Source: a virus
DNA length: 32,226 nt
Strand: one strand, 5' to 3'
Virus record (IMG/VR): IMGVR_UViG_3300006737_000011
Coordinates: 1 to 32,226 of that record
In this document: piece by piece, positions 30,545 through 32,226 of the stretch
Position numbering within the stretch: position 1 is the first letter of the stretch
How the letters are laid out: each line of letters starts with the position of its first letter
Notes under the pieces: generated by a model
Databases searched by the model: none
Seen by the model: only the letters and a program-made list of their open reading frames with translations
Told to the model about the DNA's origin: nothing
Program-made: the position numbers and the translations under genes

Positions 30545-31017
30545 TAGCAATAGTTTAAGTCATTAAATATTTCTACTGTAAATGTTGTTGCCCATCCTGC
30601 TAACAAATTATCAAATCTATCAAAGAAAGGCTCACATGTTGCATCACCTACAAGTTCATATCCATCTTCATTCAGTTGTCCTTTTCTTAGTCTTGTAACA
30701 AGTTTATTAGATACTGTTAATTGTGTGTTTAAAATATCATGTGTATTAGTATTGCCTAAAAACAAATCATTAACATACTCTTTAGAACTATCTATTTGCT
30801 CCATAGTTAAAACAGTATATGTGAACTGCATAGATTTTTCTGCATGTGTTACACTTTCTATTATAACATGTGCTAAAGGAAACATAGTTTGTTTCTGTAA
30901 ATCTACATCTGTTATATCACCAAAAGTACAGGTCTTAATACTTGGGTTGTTTATTAATTCATCTTTAATAACATTTGTTACCAAGTAAAATCCTCTTTGT
31001 GCTTTATCTGTTGCCAT
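30544..31017 (-). CDS. Tail terminator / completion protein (probable)
   Basis: A 157-residue alpha/beta protein: an N-terminal helix (FYLVTNVIKDELINNPSIKT), strands FPLAHVIIESVTH and SMQFTYTVLTMEQIDS, then NKLVTRLRKGQLNEDGYELV. The order helix-strand-strand fits tail terminators, which cap the tail tube. It is followed by the gp10-like gene and preceded by the chaperone gene. Family match is not certain. Confidence 0.6.
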   Translation of the reverse strand: MATDKAQRGFYLVTNVIKDELINNPSIKTCTFGDITDVDLQKQTMFPLAHVIIESVTHAEKSMQFTYTVLTMEQIDSSKEYVNDLFLGNTNTHDILNTQLTVSNKLVTRLRKGQLNEDGYELVGDATCEPFFDRFDNLLAGWATTFTVEIFNDLNYC

Positions 31018-31270
31018 ACTTTCTTTTTATTCTTTGATTCTCTAATGTGTTTTTTTCATTTACAAATTCTAAATACATCAAGATTTTGTGTAACCCAAGT
31101 TCTGAGATATGTTCAAATCTGCTAACATCTCCTTGAGCTGCTTGGTAAAATGATGTATACCAACCCCATTTTTTATTAAACCCTCCTTCAGCAGAGATTC
31201 CTCCTTCAGAACCCCCTCCTGCAAATAGTCCATCATAACTATTGACAATTCTTTCCCTAAATTCAATAAA
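31004..31270 (-). CDS. -1 frame extension of the tail assembly chaperone (programmed frameshift)
   Basis: The chaperone gene contains ten T in a row on the coding strand (31277-31268). After this run the -1 frame stays open for 88 codons, through the normal stop, to a TAA at 31004-31006. It encodes FNKKWGWYTSFYQAAQ, SRFEHISELGLHKILMYLEF and NEKNTLENQRIKRKYGNR, a sequence type I know from chaperone T-domains of Bacteroidota phages. Slippage on U-UUU-UUU would give a fusion of about 248 residues, as lambda G gives GT. The ribosomal event itself is inferred. Confidence 0.8.
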   Translation of the reverse strand, partial: FIEFRERIVNSYDGLFAGGGSEGGISAEGGFNKKWGWYTSFYQAAQGDVSRFEHISELGLHKILMYLEFVNEKNTLENQRIKRKYGNR

Positions 31271-31749
31271 AAAAAAACTGCACCTAATGCATATGCTAAA
31301 GGCATCTCTTTCATGGTATCATCTGTTATAGCTGTATACTCTTTTATATTATATCTACCTCTTACACTAATATCTACTGGTCTATAAAGAACCTGCATAG
31401 CTTTATGCATCTCTTGCCAGTCTCCTAAATAGCTATCTAAATCTACAAACTCACCAAAACTAATCTCATCTAAGTTTGGTATAAATCCATAGTTTACTCC
31501 TTTCATATGGAATTGATGTTTTAGCTTTTGTTGTTGTTCAAACATTAGACCTAAATCTGTTACAATCTCTTGTACATCTCTCCATTTCATTTTCATAACA
31601 TAGTCTAGCCTAGTGTTACAAAATATCTCTACCATCTTCTGAGCTATGAAGGTTTCATCTTCATTCTCTTTCTCCATCTTTAAGTATTTCTGATACTGTC
31701 CTAATGTTATCTCATTAAGATTCTCAGGTATCTTTAGTGTTAGTTCCAT
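31078..31749 (-). CDS. Tail assembly chaperone, short form
   Basis: A 223-residue protein read without frameshift. It opens with MELTLKIPENLNEITLGQYQ and KYLKMEKENEDETFIAQKMV, the start of the chaperone family seen in Bacteroidota phages; a helical body follows. The slip run falls at residues 158-161 (VFFL). The frame-0 end is partly redundant with the -1 frame product. It is the first gene of the long minus-strand morphogenesis operon. In siphophages such proteins coat the tape measure before the tube assembles. Confidence 0.75.
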   Translation of the reverse strand: MELTLKIPENLNEITLGQYQKYLKMEKENEDETFIAQKMVEIFCNTRLDYVMKMKWRDVQEIVTDLGLMFEQQQKLKHQFHMKGVNYGFIPNLDEISFGEFVDLDSYLGDWQEMHKAMQVLYRPVDISVRGRYNIKEYTAITDDTMKEMPLAYALGAVFFLLNLGKELSIVMMDYLQEGVLKEESLLKEGLIKNGVGIHHFTKQLKEMLADLNISQNLGYTKS

Positions 31750-31800
31750 ATCTATATAATAACAAAACAGAAAAGTTTTAAAAAAAAGTTTTTAAATAAT

Positions 31801-31838
31801 TTTGGTATATTATAATAATGTATTATATTTACACTATA
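31801..31838 (+). promoter_or_regulatory. Bacteroidota-type promoter for the plus-strand unit
   Basis: TTTG at 31801-31804, a 19-bp spacer and TATATTTA at 31824-31831 match the Bacteroidota housekeeping consensus, with an inferred start near 31838. The spacer contains ATAATA-ATG-TATTAT, an inverted repeat shared with the promoter at 18375-18413. It also contains an ATG (31818) that should not be used as a start. Confidence 0.78.
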
Positions 31839-31841
31839 AAT

Positions 31842-32186
31842 ATGAAAAACATGAAAAACACAAAACAAATAACACAAGGAACAATCCTTTACTCATCAGG
31901 AGGATATGAGGAAACTAGAGTAAGATTTTATCAAGTAGTAAACTTAGTTGGTAAAACACAAGTAGAATTAGTTAGTATTGGTAAAACAAAACAAACTAGA
32001 GATGGTGATAATCATTGGATTGATTGTACTCCTAACATTTTAGATAGAGGTACAGATACATTTAAAAGAAAAATCAAAACATCAAAATTAAGTGAAACAA
32101 CATATGTTTCTATTAATGACAGAGAATTTGCTTATGTATTAGGTAAAGATTCTGTTAGTGAAACACATCCTAAATACAGATACTAA
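31842..32186 (+). CDS. Autonomous accessory protein, about 114 aa
   Basis: Start at 31842 (MKNMKNTKQ) or 31851; the ATG at 31818 is inside the promoter. The core GTILYSSGGYEETRVRFYQV resembles a small uncharacterised family in phages and plasmids that I recall with an ILYSSWGYDQTNVDFYQV-like motif. The Trp is replaced by Gly here. The rest (VELVSIGKTKQTRDGDNHW) is basic and beta-rich. It is the only sizeable plus-strand gene and diverges from the morphogenesis operon, so it may be expressed early. Function unknown. Confidence 0.72.
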   Translation: MKNMKNTKQITQGTILYSSGGYEETRVRFYQVVNLVGKTQVELVSIGKTKQTRDGDNHWIDCTPNILDRGTDTFKRKIKTSKLSETTYVSINDREFAYVLGKDSVSETHPKYRY

Positions 32187-32226
32187 CATGAAAGACTTAA
32201 AAGAATTAGAAAAATACTTTAACCAA
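32104..32226. repeat. Direct terminal repeat, right copy
   Basis: Identical to positions 1-123. It covers the end of the plus-strand accessory gene and the first codons of the 39-residue membrane protein. Removing one copy joins the sequence into a circle of about 32,103 bp. Confidence 0.95.

Noticed and set aside
31004-31078. Independent 24-residue ORF before the tail terminator gene
   Set aside because: It is the end of the -1 frame extension of the tail chaperone, open back to the T run at 31268, and not a separate gene.
31818-31841. Start of the plus-strand gene at the ATG at 31818
   Set aside because: This ATG lies between the -33 and -7 boxes of the promoter, before any likely transcript start. 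The same holds for the ATGs at 18395 and 8858.
1-32226. Prophage or temperate lifestyle
   Set aside because: No integrase, excisionase, attachment site, repressor or host flanking genes are visible. The end repeat indicates a complete free phage genome.
1-32226. Alternative genetic code
   Set aside because: TAA, TAG and TGA all end well-supported genes here, and long ORFs such as the 1,464-codon tail gene have none of them in frame.

Overview
The window is a complete tailed-phage genome of about 32.1 kb, cut open at an arbitrary point. Its first 123 bases recur exactly as its last 123, so the molecule is circular or terminally redundant, with a unique length of about 32,103 bp. It is AT-rich (roughly 30% G+C by eye). 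The probable host is a marine or aquatic Bacteroidota (Flavobacteriia-like) bacterium. The grounds are three promoters of the Bacteroidota type (TTTG, 19-20 bp spacer, TATATTTA), the lack of clear Shine-Dalgarno sequences, and protein families typical of Bacteroidota phages. A portal, tail tube, HK97-gp10-like protein and tape measure without a sheath suggest a siphovirus.

Layout: nearly everything is on the minus strand, so transcription runs from high to low coordinates. 31749-24646 is the tail module: a tail assembly chaperone with a probable -1 frameshift, tail completion proteins, and a 1,464-residue tail-tip protein ending in a Cys-rich repeat array. Next come a prolyl-4-hydroxylase-like oxygenase, a small protein and the tape measure (24646-22228). 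The head module (22197-15144) holds a chimeric prohead protease, three tiny ORFs, scaffold, major capsid, tail tube, an autonomous accessory gene between terminators, and a portal with an extra C-terminal domain. 15055-10754 encodes fibre and receptor-binding proteins. 10712-8987 is the lysis region: membrane/coiled-coil protein, secreted thioredoxin-fold protein, amphipathic 32-residue peptide, M15 peptidase, holin-like protein and a 39-residue CDGSH-like protein. 8822-1915 holds accessory, recombination, replication and regulatory genes: NinG, ssDNA-binding candidates, a RecA/DnaB-type ATPase, a sigma-70-like protein, two PD-(D/E)XK nucleases, a dATP/dGTP diphosphohydrolase-family protein, an HNH endonuclease and a DnaA-C-terminal-like protein. 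A lipoprotein and the small and large terminase subunits end the minus-strand run at 279. Two small genes lie on the plus strand (31842-32186 and 85-204), ending at a terminator at 249-280.

There is no integrase, repressor, DNA polymerase, primase, methyltransferase or tRNA that I can see. The phage is probably lytic and uses host polymerases for replication, with its own helicase and recombination functions.

The most unusual genome-wide signal is near-total loss of the dinucleotide CG. By eye I found only four in 32 kb, three of them inside GCGC. Arginine is therefore encoded only by AGA/AGG. GATC also seems to be missing. A second signal is one promoter/leader cassette in front of three unrelated accessory genes at three separate loci.
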